The notes: generated from the letters alone by a model not told the origin. A stretch of DNA of 64,000 bases from Mycobacterium xenopi (GCF_009936235.1 NZ_AP022314.1:4526001-4590000), one strand, 5' to 3'. Counted from the first letter of the stretch, positions 8,513-18,519 are shown. Translations and numbers: made by a program.

Positions 8513-9367
8513 TCACCAGACACGCACCCAGTCGATGAGCATGTCCGCTGGATACTTACCCGGCCGCGGATCGCCGCCACCCGAACCGGCAACTGCCAAG
8601 TTCAGCACCGGAAACACTTGGTAGCCAGGATCATTGAAGGGCCAGTCCGCTAACGATTTCGCTGGCACGTCGAAATACGGTGGCGCACCGTCAACGTAGT
8701 CTTTCCAGAAGCGGATGCCTGCCTCGTCCCATTGGCATCGCCATGTGTGCCAGCCGCTGTCGATCGCAATCTTGTGCGTTGCCCATTCGGAGCCGTTTGC
8801 TTTTGCGTGCACGGTGGTTGCCGAAGGCCAGTTGCCGTTGCCGTACCACTCGAACACGTCGATTTCGCCGCGATCGTCGTTGCCCAACCAAAAGGCCGGC
8901 CAGCAGCCGGCAGTCAGGCAATCGAGTTTTACCCGCGCTTCCCAGGTGTGGCCGATGCCGCCCCGCCACGGGCTTTGAATTTTGCCGCTGTAGTAAATGT
9001 TGCCATCTTTCGCCGCACGGATCACAAGATTGGATTTGCCGTCGAGGAACACATTTCTGCGATCGTCGCGGTATTGCCCGACGTTTTCCGGCCGCTCCCA
9101 AAACGTCGGGTCTTTCATCGACTCACGGGCACGCGCAACCGTCCACTTCGAGGGATCGGGGGCGGACCCGGCCGGCCCGTCGAATTCGTCGTGGAAAAGG
9201 TAGTTGCCGGTGGCGGCGTTGCCGGGCGGTGCTGCCGGGGGTGGCAGCCGATCCGCCGGTGCGTTACGCCCGGTCGCCGACGCCCTGGCCGACGCGACGG
9301 GGACCGCGGCAGCCAGCGCGCCGATGCCCGTCATCAGCATCAGTCTGCGACGATTCAAGTCAGCCAC
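8513..9367 (-). CDS. GH16 family glucanase-like protein, Rv0315 homologue
   Basis: Tat-type signal NRRRLMLMTGIGALAAAV, then a GH16 domain with GEIDVFEWYG as the catalytic ExDxxE motif and the closing IDWVRVW. Two GTG starts are possible: 9367 (short n-region, chosen to match the paralogue) and 9397 (294 residues, the length I recall for M. tuberculosis Rv0315). The Rv0309-Rv0315 synteny supports this copy as the Rv0315 orthologue and the 7496 gene as a tandem duplicate. Expected location is outside the membrane. Rv0315 is described as a beta-1,3-glucanase. Confidence 0.9.
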   Translation of the reverse strand: MADLNRRRLMLMTGIGALAAAVPVASARASATGRNAPADRLPPPAAPPGNAATGNYLFHDEFDGPAGSAPDPSKWTVARARESMKDPTFWERPENVGQYRDDRRNVFLDGKSNLVIRAAKDGNIYYSGKIQSPWRGGIGHTWEARVKLDCLTAGCWPAFWLGNDDRGEIDVFEWYGNGNWPSATTVHAKANGSEWATHKIAIDSGWHTWRCQWDEAGIRFWKDYVDGAPPYFDVPAKSLADWPFNDPGYQVFPVLNLAVAGSGGGDPRPGKYPADMLIDWVRVW

Positions 9368-9492
9368 AGCTCGAATGAAACCATGCGCCGGGGGCACCCC
9401 GCAGCGTGACCCGCCGCTGCGCCGACGCCGCGGGTCCGTCGTCGCACGTCAGGACCGCAGTCACCGACGGAGCACGCGGTTGCCCGCGCGGG

Positions 9493-9885
9493 CTACGGCG
9501 TCCCTTCCGTCTCGTCCGGATTGTCGAGGACGCTGACCGCGATGCCGTACGGCAGGAATCGGACCTTGCGCGCCGGGTCGGTGTTGTTTTTGTTCGCGCG
9601 CAGCGCATCGAGCTCAGTCGCATACACCTCTTCGACGTGGGCGCCGCCGTCGTCTCCCACGGTGTAGATCACCCAGACCCCGTCGCCGGTTTCGCCTGTC
9701 GTTTCCGGCTCGCGCCGCGAGCGGCGCGCCATGTCCTCGAAAAACACCGACCATCCCGCTCGGTCGCCGGGCGCGGTCAAGAATCTGCCGATCCGCTCGA
9801 ACAGGTCGCGCAGTCCTTCGCCCGCCTCGCGGATTACTCGATCGAAATCTTCGGGATCGAATCCGAACCCACCGTCGTCGCGCAT
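9493..9885 (-). CDS. conserved hypothetical protein, Rv0313-like
   Basis: About 130 residues from the ATG at 9885 (MRDDGGFGFDPEDFDRVIREAG), soluble and acidic, with no signal peptide or membrane span. Length and position between the Rv0315 and Rv0312 homologues match Rv0313 of M. tuberculosis (128 residues). A short in-frame extension to 9906 is possible but adds MRQKGCV without clear support. Function is unknown. Confidence 0.8.
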   Translation of the reverse strand: MRDDGGFGFDPEDFDRVIREAGEGLRDLFERIGRFLTAPGDRAGWSVFFEDMARRSRREPETTGETGDGVWVIYTVGDDGGAHVEEVYATELDALRANKNNTDPARKVRFLPYGIAVSVLDNPDETEGTP

Positions 9886-9974
9886 CACACAACCCTTCTG
9901 CCGCACCGGTCACCCTCAGTGTGCGCGCAGCACGCGAAGTCGTGCCACGTGCGGCCGTGTGCCGCAGATGCGAG

Positions 9975-11461
9975 CTAGGGTCCGGGCGGCGGTGCCGGCG
10001 GGGGCGGATTGATCGGGATCGGCACCGTGACGAACGGTAGCCGCAGATACATCGTCATCGGCGGCATTGCAGGCGCTGGAGGCGGCGGTGGCGGCGCGGC
10101 CGGAGGTGGCGGGGGTGGCGGCGCGGCGGCGGTGGTGGAGGCGCCGCCGGCGGCGCGGGCTGCGGTGCCGGGGCGGCGGGCGCCACGTATGCGGGTGCTT
10201 GGGGGGCCGGTGCTTGGGATGCCGGTGCTTGAGGGGCCGGAGTCCGATGAACCGGCGCGGGGTGCGGCGCCACTACCGGCGCTGGCTCCGGAATCGTCTC
10301 CGGCGGCGGAGACGGTGCTGCGGTCGGCGGGGCAGGCGAGGCCGCAGGCGCAGGCGACGCGACCGGTGGCGGTGCAGCCGGCGGCGCAGAGGCGGGCGGC
10401 GCAGGCGGTTGCGCGGTCGGTGGCGCCGGCGCCTGTTCGGTCGGGATGACCACACCCCCGCCGGGTTGGGGTCGCTGACCTACCGTCGGCCGCACATCGA
10501 CGACCAGCGAAACAACCAGCGCCACAGCGCCAATCAACAACGCTGCCGCCGCAGCAGTGCCGACCAGTACTATCGGCCGGTGTCGCCGCGGGGGCTGCTC
10601 CTCGATGAGGTCAGGCAGCGCGCTATACGCCAGTGCCCCGCTCGCTGGGCTGGCCTGCCCGGAAACGTCCAGGTAGGTCGGGGCGACCGCGTACTGATCG
10701 ACCTCGCCGGTGCCGGGATCTTGCGCGTAGGCCAAAGCGGCAGTCGATGACGCAAACAGTGGGGCATTCGCTGACGCTAGCGCCGCCCCTCGAGCCAAGG
10801 CCGTGTCCGGCTCCTCGGGCACGCTCACCGGAAGAGTCGTCGCCTCCTCCAGGCGCTGCTTAATGGGCACGACGTCGACGCCGCAGCCAACGATGAACAC
10901 GCCCTGCGGGCGAGATTCCAGCGACTCCAGGCCGCACACCATCGACGTCAGCTCTGCCGCGTCGGCCGCCAGCTCGGCCGTGTCGCCTTCGCCCCACACC
11001 GTGTTCACGAGCCGTCGACGCAAGTCGACGATCGAGCCGTCGGCGCAATTGACGACGGCCAAGGTGGCGCTCCGCGGCTCGACGAACAGCAATGCGATGT
11101 GCTCGTAGCCCAGCGCGGTGCCCACCGTTTGCGCTAGGGCTGCGGTGGCCAGCAACGGCCCGACCAGCATGACGCCGTCGATTTGCCGGCTATCCAGGGC
11201 ATCGCGCAACACGGGAGCGTCCTGGGCGTCGGTCCACGTCACGCCGGTCGACGTCAGTTGATAGCCGGCCTCCAGCGCGGCTTCCCGTGTGCCCAGGATC
11301 GCGGCTATCACCTGATCGGCCGCGGCTGCGGTTGCTGAGTCGCCATCGACTGCCACCTCGAAGTGGTCTTCGTCGACGGTGGCACCGTCCGCGTTTTCGC
11401 CTTCGACCAGCACCATGCGGACCGTAGTGGGGGCCATCGACACCCCGAGTACGATGTCCAC
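9975..11461 (-). pseudogene. Pro-rich single-span protein with N-terminal ATPase-like domain, frameshifted at its C-terminus
   Basis: GTG start at 11461 behind GGAGG. Residues 1-~280 form a globular domain (MDIVLGVSMAPTTVRMVLVEG), followed by one membrane span (LVGTAAAAALLIGAVALVV) and a long Pro/Ala-rich exterior. Near 10125, in a run of CCG/CGC codons, one base is missing: the called frame turns Arg/His-rich, whereas the next frame gives poly-Pro then PPMTMYLRLPFVTVPIPIN and a stop at 9975. That tail matches the VPIPIQVP tail of the adjacent Rv0312 homologue, so the two are paralogues. It is either a recent pseudogene or an assembly error. Neighbouring genes form a minus-strand operon. Confidence 0.75.
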
Positions 11462-11758
11462 AACTCCTCCAAAGTTTTTGCTGCCACGGTCTGGCGGAGG
11501 AGTGCACCGCGCGGGCCGCCACCTACAAACTTCGTCGCCGCATCCGGATACGGCGTTACAGCCGGATTAGCTGGACCTATGAAGTTCTTGTCGAAGTGAG
11601 ACGGCAGCACCACCCGATGGCTCCGCCGACCTTGGTAGTCCAACCCTACCCGCATAGCTGCGAACAGGGATCCAGACAGTGCGAACGCCTCGGGCGACAT
11701 AGCTGTGCCGCCGCGGCAGCATTCCGGCGAGGGCGGTTCGGGTTAGCCAGGTTTGCGG

Positions 11759-13699
11759 TCAGTAGCCGCCGGGATTCACAAACTGGTTCTGAGGCGGGTT
11801 CGGCGCCTGCGACTGCGGAACCTGAATCGGTATCGGGACGGGCACCAACGGGACCGTCAACCACTCGGTGGTCATCGGCACCGTCGTTGTGGTGGTCGTC
11901 GTCGTAGTCGGCGACGGGGTGGTCGTCGTAGTGGTCGTTGTCGTCGTGGTTGTGGTGGTCGTGGTCGGCTGGGTCGTGGTTGTCGGCGCCGCGCGGTATG
12001 TCGTCGTCACCGGCGGCGGTGGTGGCGGCGCTTCGGACGACGGCGGGGGCGGCGGTGGCGCTTCGACGCTGGTCGGTGGCGGCGCGGCGCTCGGAGACGG
12101 CGGCGGGGCGAGACTCGGTGACGGCGGCGGGGAGCTGAGTGCTGGCGGCGGCGCCACGGTCGTCGTGCTCGTTGGCGCGGGAGGCACGTGTCGTTCGGTC
12201 GTGCTTGTCAACGACAACGCCACCCCACCGATGGCGGTCATCGAGACCAGACCCGCGAGCCCGACAAGCAACTGCGGCAGGCGATATCGCCGCGGTCGCT
12301 CGACCGGCGGCTTTATGGTCGGCAGCAGCTGCGACGGCGTGGCGCGGGCATCGTCGTCGTAGAAGCGGTAGAACGAACCAGTAAACGGCACCGGCTCGTT
12401 GCCGGTGTCATCGGCCTCCGACCAGGCCAGCTGTCGCGGCGTCGCGTCATCACCGGCAAGCACGTCGCCGTTGATCGCGCCGAAGCCACCGGTAGACAAG
12501 CCGAAGGTGTCGTCTAGCGTGCTGACCCCGCACTCCACAGTGTTTGAATCGTCGGCAGGCGGGATGAACCCGCCGGTCATCGAACGCATGCTGCCGGTGG
12601 TCGCACCGGCCATTGCCGCGATCGCCGTCGGCGCTTCGAGCCTCTCATCGACCCCCTCGGCTCGAGGTTGTGCCGCGAGCATCATGGCGCCCACCGCAGG
12701 GGCGAGTTCGGGTTGCAAAGCGGTCACCACGGGCTGCTTGACGTGGGACGAAAGGCGTTCTGCGACAGCCGGTATCCGAGCTACACCACCGGCCATCGCC
12801 ACCGCAGCGAGGCCCGTGCGGCCGATGTTGTTGCGCGCCAACATGTCGTCGAATGCGCAGAACACACTGTCGAGTCGATCCTGTATCAAGCTCTCCAGAT
12901 CGGATCGTGTGACGCGGAGTCGAGCGCTTTTGCTGGGGACTTCGACCGCTAGTTCGGTCGCCGCCTCGGTAGACAACCGCTCCTTGGCGCAGCGGCATTC
13001 CTCGAGGAGCTGAGTCAGCTCTCCGACTGCAGCGGTGCTCGCGATGTCGGCCTGAGTGCTATGACCGATGCCGTCCAACACATGCATCAGCAGCGCCTGG
13101 TCGATAGCGTCGCCGGAAAATTCGGTATAGCGCAGCGTTTTGGCGATCGGCGTAAACCCGGACGCGGCGTTGGCCAAGGTGATGCTCGTGCCGCCACCAC
13201 CGAAATCGAACAAGGCGACCACACCGTCAGCCGGCAACCGCGCCTGCGAGTTCAACGCCGTCAACGCCGTCATCGCATCGGAGACAAGGCGTGGGGCGAC
13301 CCCAATCCGGACGAAACCCGCATGCGTACATAGTGCTTCCTGCAGGGCCCGCAGCGCATCGATCTCCCAGTGTGCGGGCGCCGCTATCGAGATATCTGCG
13401 GTCGAGGGGTCAGCGCCCAACGCGGCAATCAGCGCGTCGAGCGCTTCGACCAACAGCAGGGCCGGGTCGTGGGTCGAGCCGTTGCCTGATACCAGTGCCT
13501 TGGACTCACCCACCCTTTCGACAAAGCCGGTCATCACGATCCCGGCTGCGGGTGAGTCCGAATCCTCCACGGGAACACCGAGTTCGGGTGCACGGTGCGG
13601 GTAGAGGGTCAACATGGCGCGCCGCATGACGGGTGGAGTGCCGTTACGCGCCGCGACTAGGTTGGTGGTCCCGATCGACAACCCCAGCGGGTCGTACAT
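11759..13699 (-). CDS. Rv0312-like Pro/Thr-rich membrane protein with Hsp70-like domain
   Basis: 646 residues. The N-terminal ~370 residues have actin/Hsp70 ATPase features: LGLSIGTTNLVA as a phosphate-1 loop, ALFDFGGGGTSITLA as the phosphate-2 loop and AMAGGVARIPAV as the adenosine loop. A single membrane span lies near residue 500, followed by an extracellular Pro-rich region, a run of nearly uninterrupted Thr (about residues 595-625), and the closing VPLVPVPIPIQVP. Length is close to Rv0312 (620 residues) and the position fits. It is probably an envelope-anchored protein linking a cytosolic ATPase fold to an external Pro/Thr stalk. The function is unknown. Confidence 0.85.
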   Translation of the reverse strand: MYDPLGLSIGTTNLVAARNGTPPVMRRAMLTLYPHRAPELGVPVEDSDSPAAGIVMTGFVERVGESKALVSGNGSTHDPALLLVEALDALIAALGADPSTADISIAAPAHWEIDALRALQEALCTHAGFVRIGVAPRLVSDAMTALTALNSQARLPADGVVALFDFGGGGTSITLANAASGFTPIAKTLRYTEFSGDAIDQALLMHVLDGIGHSTQADIASTAAVGELTQLLEECRCAKERLSTEAATELAVEVPSKSARLRVTRSDLESLIQDRLDSVFCAFDDMLARNNIGRTGLAAVAMAGGVARIPAVAERLSSHVKQPVVTALQPELAPAVGAMMLAAQPRAEGVDERLEAPTAIAAMAGATTGSMRSMTGGFIPPADDSNTVECGVSTLDDTFGLSTGGFGAINGDVLAGDDATPRQLAWSEADDTGNEPVPFTGSFYRFYDDDARATPSQLLPTIKPPVERPRRYRLPQLLVGLAGLVSMTAIGGVALSLTSTTERHVPPAPTSTTTVAPPPALSSPPPSPSLAPPPSPSAAPPPTSVEAPPPPPPSSEAPPPPPPVTTTYRAAPTTTTQPTTTTTTTTTTTTTTTTPSPTTTTTTTTTVPMTTEWLTVPLVPVPIPIQVPQSQAPNPPQNQFVNPGGY

Positions 13700-13855
13700 A
13701 AAGCGAATACTTTCGTCGATAGCGGTCGGTGGCCAGCGTCAACCATAGCCATGGTCCACGCCGATGCGAATCCGTCACAACATCATTGGTATGCGCTCGA
13801 TGCTGTTGTGTCACCGAAGTGAGACCGTCAGCATCTTGACAGCACCGCCGCGGGC

Positions 13856-15085
13856 TCACACCACGGTGAGCGGCAACGACCGTCTCGGCCGGAACTGAAA
13901 TGTCGATCCGCGACTGAGCTTGGCCACCGAAACCTCGGGCAATTCGGCGGCAGCGGTATCGGTTTCGATGAACTCGGCCGCCCAGTCGCTGGCGGTTCCA
14001 GCAAGGTGAACCTGGACATGCGGGTCCACCGCGGTGGCGATCGCCTGCAACGGCTGCACGGAATCTGGTGCACACAACGAAATCCACGCGCCGTCGTCGT
14101 GCGCCGGTGAGCGATGCACGATGAGTCGCTTGCCTATGATCTCGGCCGCGACGTAACCGACAGGGTTGAGCAGCGGATGCAATTCCAGAACCCTCAAGAC
14201 GCCCTCGACACCACCCGGCAGCGACAGCGCCCGATGAATCCGCTCAGCCCCAAGCCCCGCCACGCCGGTCAGCTGCCGGGTGCACACCGAGGCGACCAGG
14301 TCACAATCGGCCCCGGCCCGTGCCCGTACCGCGATCGCGAACGACAGATACAACAGATGCATCTGCAAACACACCTCGTCGGCGATGCGCACCAGCGCCG
14401 AATGCGAGAACGCGCCGAAGTCGAGGTCGGAAACCAGCGGACCCGAGTAGTCGGCGAGGCCCTCCTCGGATCGATCGATCGCGCCGAGTTCCCAAGTAGC
14501 AGCCTGAGTTTGACGGACGACATCGAGCGCCGGGATGCCCTCGGCCGGCGGGTGCGAGTCGTCGATGATCACCGTCCAGGCGCAGTGGGGATGCCGATCG
14601 GACGGTACCCGCGGCGGCCGGTGAATGGGACGCATCTGCGCTCGCGGGTTGGTTGCCACGGCGGTGGCGTCGAACGTGGGGTCCTCGATGGTGTGGCACA
14701 TGCCGAAGACGTACTCGTCGCCCATCGGCTCCACGTCGAGCAGCGCGCCGCAATGGTCGAGGTGAAACTCGCCATGCCAGCGGTCGTGCACCGTGAAGCG
14801 GAAATCCATGAACTGCGGCGGTGCGCCGATATCGAGTTGAAGCCCTTTGAAGATGGTGGGCACGTCGTCGCCCCCGTAATTGAGCGCACGCTGCATGCGT
14901 TTGGTGTAGATCGGGCTCGCGCCCGCCCACTCCTCGATGGCGATCTGCAGCATTTCTTCGCGTCCGAATGCCTCGATACACCAAGCCATCCCGGAGCGAT
15001 CCATCATGTGCCCGATCAGCAGCAGCTCCGGGACCAAAACAGCCAACTGCTCACGGGACAGCCGCGCGTACCGGGATTGGCTCAC
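13856..15085 (-). CDS. conserved hypothetical protein, Rv0311 homologue
   Basis: 409 residues, the same length I recall for Rv0311, beginning MSQSRYARLSREQLAVLVPELLLIGHMMDRSGMAW. No signal peptide, membrane span or recognised catalytic motif. It has many conserved-looking His/Trp segments such as FTVHDRWHGEFHLDHCG. It lies upstream of the Rv0312 homologue on the same strand with a 156-bp gap and is divergent from a TetR gene whose operator overlaps its promoter, so it may be a target of that regulator. Confidence 0.85.
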   Translation of the reverse strand: MSQSRYARLSREQLAVLVPELLLIGHMMDRSGMAWCIEAFGREEMLQIAIEEWAGASPIYTKRMQRALNYGGDDVPTIFKGLQLDIGAPPQFMDFRFTVHDRWHGEFHLDHCGALLDVEPMGDEYVFGMCHTIEDPTFDATAVATNPRAQMRPIHRPPRVPSDRHPHCAWTVIIDDSHPPAEGIPALDVVRQTQAATWELGAIDRSEEGLADYSGPLVSDLDFGAFSHSALVRIADEVCLQMHLLYLSFAIAVRARAGADCDLVASVCTRQLTGVAGLGAERIHRALSLPGGVEGVLRVLELHPLLNPVGYVAAEIIGKRLIVHRSPAHDDGAWISLCAPDSVQPLQAIATAVDPHVQVHLAGTASDWAAEFIETDTAAAELPEVSVAKLSRGSTFQFRPRRSLPLTVV

Positions 15086-15094
15086 CCCCCAAAA

Positions 15095-15108
15095 ATAGAG
15101 CTGTCTAT
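15095..15108. promoter_or_regulatory. palindrome in the Rv0311-like/TetR divergent gap
   Basis: ATAGAGCTGTCTAT has inverted arms ATAGA and TCTAT. It lies in the 38-bp space between the divergent starts, where a TetR dimer would block both promoters. Confidence 0.5.
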
Positions 15109-15123
15109 GTTATAAAGTCAATA

Positions 15124-15741
15124 ATGTCCGTAGCTTCAGGTCGCCCGGTGGTTCCCACCCGCCGTACCAGCGCGCCCCGCAAGCGCGGGGACGACACCCG
15201 CGCGAAGATCATCGACGAGACGGTCCGCTGCATCATCGAGGAAGGCTTCGAAGCGGCGACCGCCAAGCACGTCGCCGAACGGGCCGGTGTGACGTGGGGG
15301 GTCATCCAATACCACTTCGGCGATCGCAATGGTCTGCTGATCGCCGTCGTCGACGACGGTGTGGCCAAGCTGCTCGACAGTCTGTCGTCGGCCGACGGGA
15401 CCGAGTTGCCGCTGCGCCGACGTATCGAGGTCGTCGTCGACACGGCCTGGGCATGCTATAGCAGTCCCACCTCGATGGCGGCCTTCGAAATTCTGCGGGC
15501 CACCCGCGGCGGCCTGGGCGAGTCCGCGCGGCGGCATTTGCTTGAGATGAACTCCGCAATCAACCGACTGGGCGCGTTGATCACCGATGATCCTGCCAAT
15601 GATGGTGTGGCCGAGGTGATTTGGGCGACGCTTCGCGGGGTGGTGCTCGCACATATGCTCACCGGGATGCCGGTGGACTGGCAGCGCGAGCGACGAGCCT
15701 TGATCGACATGGTCACCCATTATCTGCGGCGGCGCAGCTAG
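15124..15741 (+). CDS. TetR-family regulator
   Basis: 205 residues from the ATG at 15124 (MSVASGRPVVPTRRTS). A basic N-terminal tail precedes the HTH: TRAKIIDETVRCIIEEGF, ATAKHVAERAGVTWGVIQYHFGDRNGLL. The C-terminal half is a helical ligand-binding domain with no recognisable effector site. It is divergent from the Rv0311 homologue and probably regulates it and itself. In M. tuberculosis no TetR gene lies between Rv0310c and Rv0311, so this gene and the next two are extra here. Confidence 0.9.
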   Translation: MSVASGRPVVPTRRTSAPRKRGDDTRAKIIDETVRCIIEEGFEAATAKHVAERAGVTWGVIQYHFGDRNGLLIAVVDDGVAKLLDSLSSADGTELPLRRRIEVVVDTAWACYSSPTSMAAFEILRATRGGLGESARRHLLEMNSAINRLGALITDDPANDGVAEVIWATLRGVVLAHMLTGMPVDWQRERRALIDMVTHYLRRRS

Positions 15742-15827
15742 TCGTTTCCGCTGCCGCCACGAGTTTCACGAAGGGCGCCAAACGATTTGAGCGACGCCGT
15801 CTGGTGAAGAAGCGTCGATGCGCCACG

Positions 15828-17033
15828 TTAGGACGTGTGTGTTGGCAGGCCAAGGAGGTGCTCAGTGATGTAGTTGAGGGCGAACTCGTTGCTAACCGGC
15901 CCGGAGCGAGACAATCGGGCATCGAGATAGCTGTCGAGCCAGCCTTGGCGTTCGTCCCACGCGTCGGCGCCCATGACCTGCATGGCGTGATCGGTCGCGT
16001 CGAATGCGAGGTCGGCCGTGAGCAGTTTGGCCATGTTTGCGTGGCCGGCAATGTCGAATCCATCGACTCCAGCGTCAAAACGCGCGGCAGTACGGTAAAC
16101 AAAGAGCCGGGTCGCCTCCAGGCGAGAGTGCAATGCCGCAAGCGGATGGGCGATGGCCTGGTTGGCGCCGATGGGCAGCGTGCCGGATACAACGCGTTCT
16201 TTGGCGCGTCGCACCGATTGGGTGATGGCGTAGCCAGCGACTCCCAGGCATAGCGCCGCGGTCAACACTCGCTCGACGTGAGTGAATGGCCACATGACCA
16301 TTAGACCCTGCCCCTCAACGCCGATGAGATCCTCTTGCGGCACGCAGACGTCGTTGAGCTCGAGCTGGTACTGCTTGACGCCTTCGCGGTGACGCATCGA
16401 TAGCTCCGTCATCGTGGCCCCGGGTGCGCGCGGATCCACCAGGATCGTGGTATAGCCCGTTGGCTTGCCGTCGGCGGTCTTCGGTGGGCGCCCGAAGACG
16501 AGCACACGGTCAGCGACATCAAGCCCAGAGGTAATGCTTTTAAGACCGCGAACAACGAAATGGTCGCCGTCGCGCCGGATTTCGGTTGTGGTGCGAAAGA
16601 GATTGTGGCCTGTCTTAGCCTCCGTGGTCGCCATCGCCAAAAAGACCTCGCCGCAAGCCACACGGCGCACCTACACGTCACGCGCGATGTCGGGGCCGGC
16701 CTGACTAATCGCGTGAGCGATTGCTGCTGACAGCACCGGCATCCAAAGCACGATGTTATGTTCGGCGAAAGCCTCCAGGACCACCGTCATTGCCAGCAAG
16801 CCGCCACCCGTGCCGCCATAGTCGCCGGGCAGTGCAGCTCCCGGCCAGCCACGGTCACAGAACAGTGCCCACAACTCCGGATGCATCTCGCTGTGATCAA
16901 GCAAGTGCTGTCGAATCTCTCTGGCGCGCGGCGCGAATTCGGCAGCGATCCTGCGGGCTTCCGTTTGGATTCGCAGGTGTGCCGATGAAAGCGCGAACAA
17001 TTCGCTCTGGGTTGGGACCGCCGCAATGGTCAT
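15828..17033 (-). pseudogene. acyl-CoA dehydrogenase interrupted by an amber codon
   Basis: Translation from the ATG at 17033 gives MTIAAVPTQSELFAL and an acyl-CoA dehydrogenase N-terminal domain (PGDYGGTGGGLLAMTVVLEAFAEHN). An in-frame TAG at 16671-16673 ends it. The same frame continues without a break as RRVACGEVFLAMATTEAKTGHN, YTTILVDPRAPG and a normal C-terminal helical domain to 15828. Read through, it would be ~401 residues, a normal length. So a single nonsense base separates the FAD-binding halves. The gene is divergent from a TetR regulator that shares a strong operator and was probably its repressor. Confidence 0.85.
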
Positions 17034-17071
17034 CGCCGTGCTCCTACCGGTCGGATCCAGACTTTGGTGGC

Positions 17072-17133
17072 AGAGTATCACTCCAGAGTAACACTCCACA
17101 AGTGGCAGGATCGATACTCTGGAGTGATACTCT
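17072..17133. promoter_or_regulatory. 19-bp perfect inverted repeat, TetR operator
   Basis: AGAGTATCACTCCAGAGTA (17072-17090) and its exact reverse complement (17115-17133) are separated by 24 bp. Each arm also contains the small palindrome ACTCCAGAGT. The right arm ends 6 bp before the TetR start codon, so the transcript must be leaderless or nearly so, and binding would shut both divergent promoters. Confidence 0.85.
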
Positions 17134-17139
17134 GGGTGG

Positions 17140-17898
17140 GTGGAGATCCGGGAGCGCATCCTGCAGGCAGCCTTGGACTGCTTCACCGAATTGGGCTATG
17201 ACCGCACCACCGTGACCATGATTCGTGAACGCAGCGGTGTCTCGAACGGTGCGCTGTTCCATCACTTTCCTAATAAGGAAGCGATTGCAGCCGGGCTGTA
17301 TCTCGATGCGATGCGATGCGTGCAGGAGGGGTACTGGGCGACACTGAAAGACCAGCCCGCCACCCTGCGCGATGCGGTGGCCGGAATTGTTGCCAAGTTA
17401 TTGGGCTGGGTCGAGTCCAACCAGCAGTGGGCGAGGTTTCTTTACGCGCAAGGCCACCTCGACTGGTCCAGTGACGCCGCGGGCGAACTACGAACCATCA
17501 ACCGCGATCTTGTGCTCGCATACCGGGAGTGGCTCGGCCCATTCATTGCGACCGGTCAAGTCCGCGATCTGCCGATGGTAGTGATTGTGGCGGTGGTCAC
17601 CGGTCCGGCGCACGCCATCGCACAACGGTGGCTCGCCGGGCAGATCGGCGGATCGCTGCTGAGCTACGCCGACGACTTGATCGACGCGGCAGTCGCCAGC
17701 CTCAGCGGAAACCCAACATCACGACGCCAACGAAAACGCAAGCTACCCACCACGGGACATGTTCGCCTGCAGCTAGTCGCAGACGATGGCACGGTCGTTG
17801 CGGAAGGCGAAGCCGTCACCGCACTCACTTCTATGGGTGCTTCTATCAGTGCTGCCGCCCACCACAGCGCGGTGCGCGAAACACCAGATCGACCGTAA
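17140..17898 (+). CDS. TetR-family regulator of the acyl-CoA dehydrogenase locus
   Basis: 252 residues from a GTG at 17140. HTH: ERILQAALDCFTELGYDRTTVTMIRERSGVSNGALFHHFPNK in pieces, a classic TetR N-terminus. The ligand domain runs to ~residue 190. The C-terminal ~60 residues (RRQRKRKLPTTGHVRLQLVADDG) are an unusual tail containing a short beta-like segment. The 19-bp inverted repeat lies directly upstream and the divergent gene is the broken acyl-CoA dehydrogenase, so the regulator may now control only itself. Confidence 0.88.
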   Translation: MEIRERILQAALDCFTELGYDRTTVTMIRERSGVSNGALFHHFPNKEAIAAGLYLDAMRCVQEGYWATLKDQPATLRDAVAGIVAKLLGWVESNQQWARFLYAQGHLDWSSDAAGELRTINRDLVLAYREWLGPFIATGQVRDLPMVVIVAVVTGPAHAIAQRWLAGQIGGSLLSYADDLIDAAVASLSGNPTSRRQRKRKLPTTGHVRLQLVADDGTVVAEGEAVTALTSMGASISAAAHHSAVRETPDRP

Positions 17899-18037
17899 CC
17901 CCTACCACACGCAAAGCGTGCTGCGGTGATCAAGAATTTTGCGCCGCAGCGCGGCGCGAATGCTGACCCGCCCTGCGGACCGATTCAGCGCGCCGACGGG
18001 TTGCGGCGGCGTCTTGGCGGTGTGCTCCAATGATCTG

Positions 18038-18511
18038 ATGAGCGCTGACGACGTCGCCGCTGACATAGCGGCAATTAAGCAGGTCAAGTATCGCTACCTG
18101 CGGGCACTGGACACCAAGCACTGGGACGAGTTCGCCGAGACCCTAACCGAGGACGTCAAGGGCGACTACGGGCCGTCGGTGGGTGAAGAACTGCACTTCG
18201 CCAACCGCAAAGACCTGGTCGACTACATGCGTTCGGCGCTGGGTCCCGGCATCATCACCGAACACCGGGTGACCCATCCCGAGATCACGGTGACCGGTGA
18301 CGAAGCCACGGGTGCCTGGTACCTACAAGACCGCGTCATCGTTCCCGAGTTCAACTTCATGCTGATCGGCGCGGCCTTTTACCACGACAGTTACCGGCGC
18401 ACCAGCAAGGGCTGGAAGATCAGCTCCACCGGCTACGACCGGACCTACGATGCGACAATGTCGCTGGCGGGCTTGGATTTTAAAGTCAAACCTGGGCGCG
18501 CGCTAGCCTGA
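18038..18511 (+). CDS. SnoaL-like domain protein, Rv0310c homologue
   Basis: 157 residues from the ATG at 18038. It starts MSADDVAADIAAIKQVKYRYLRALD, the helical entry of the SnoaL/NTF2-like fold, with LDTKHWDEFAETLTEDV, a common signature of this small-molecule isomerase/dehydratase-like family. Convergent with the YkuD gene. Position and length match Rv0310c. The substrate is unknown. An upstream in-frame extension to 17939 lacks homology-like character and was not used. Confidence 0.83.
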   Translation: MSADDVAADIAAIKQVKYRYLRALDTKHWDEFAETLTEDVKGDYGPSVGEELHFANRKDLVDYMRSALGPGIITEHRVTHPEITVTGDEATGAWYLQDRVIVPEFNFMLIGAAFYHDSYRRTSKGWKISSTGYDRTYDATMSLAGLDFKVKPGRALA

Positions 18512-18519
18512 CGACACAG

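Noticed and set aside
10009..10449. Plus-strand Gly-rich frame
   Set aside because: Mirror image of the Pro-rich minus-strand gene; no start signal and no independent codon bias.
11868..12362. Plus-strand Val/Gly-rich frame
   Set aside because: Antisense of the Thr/Pro-rich tail of the Rv0312 homologue.
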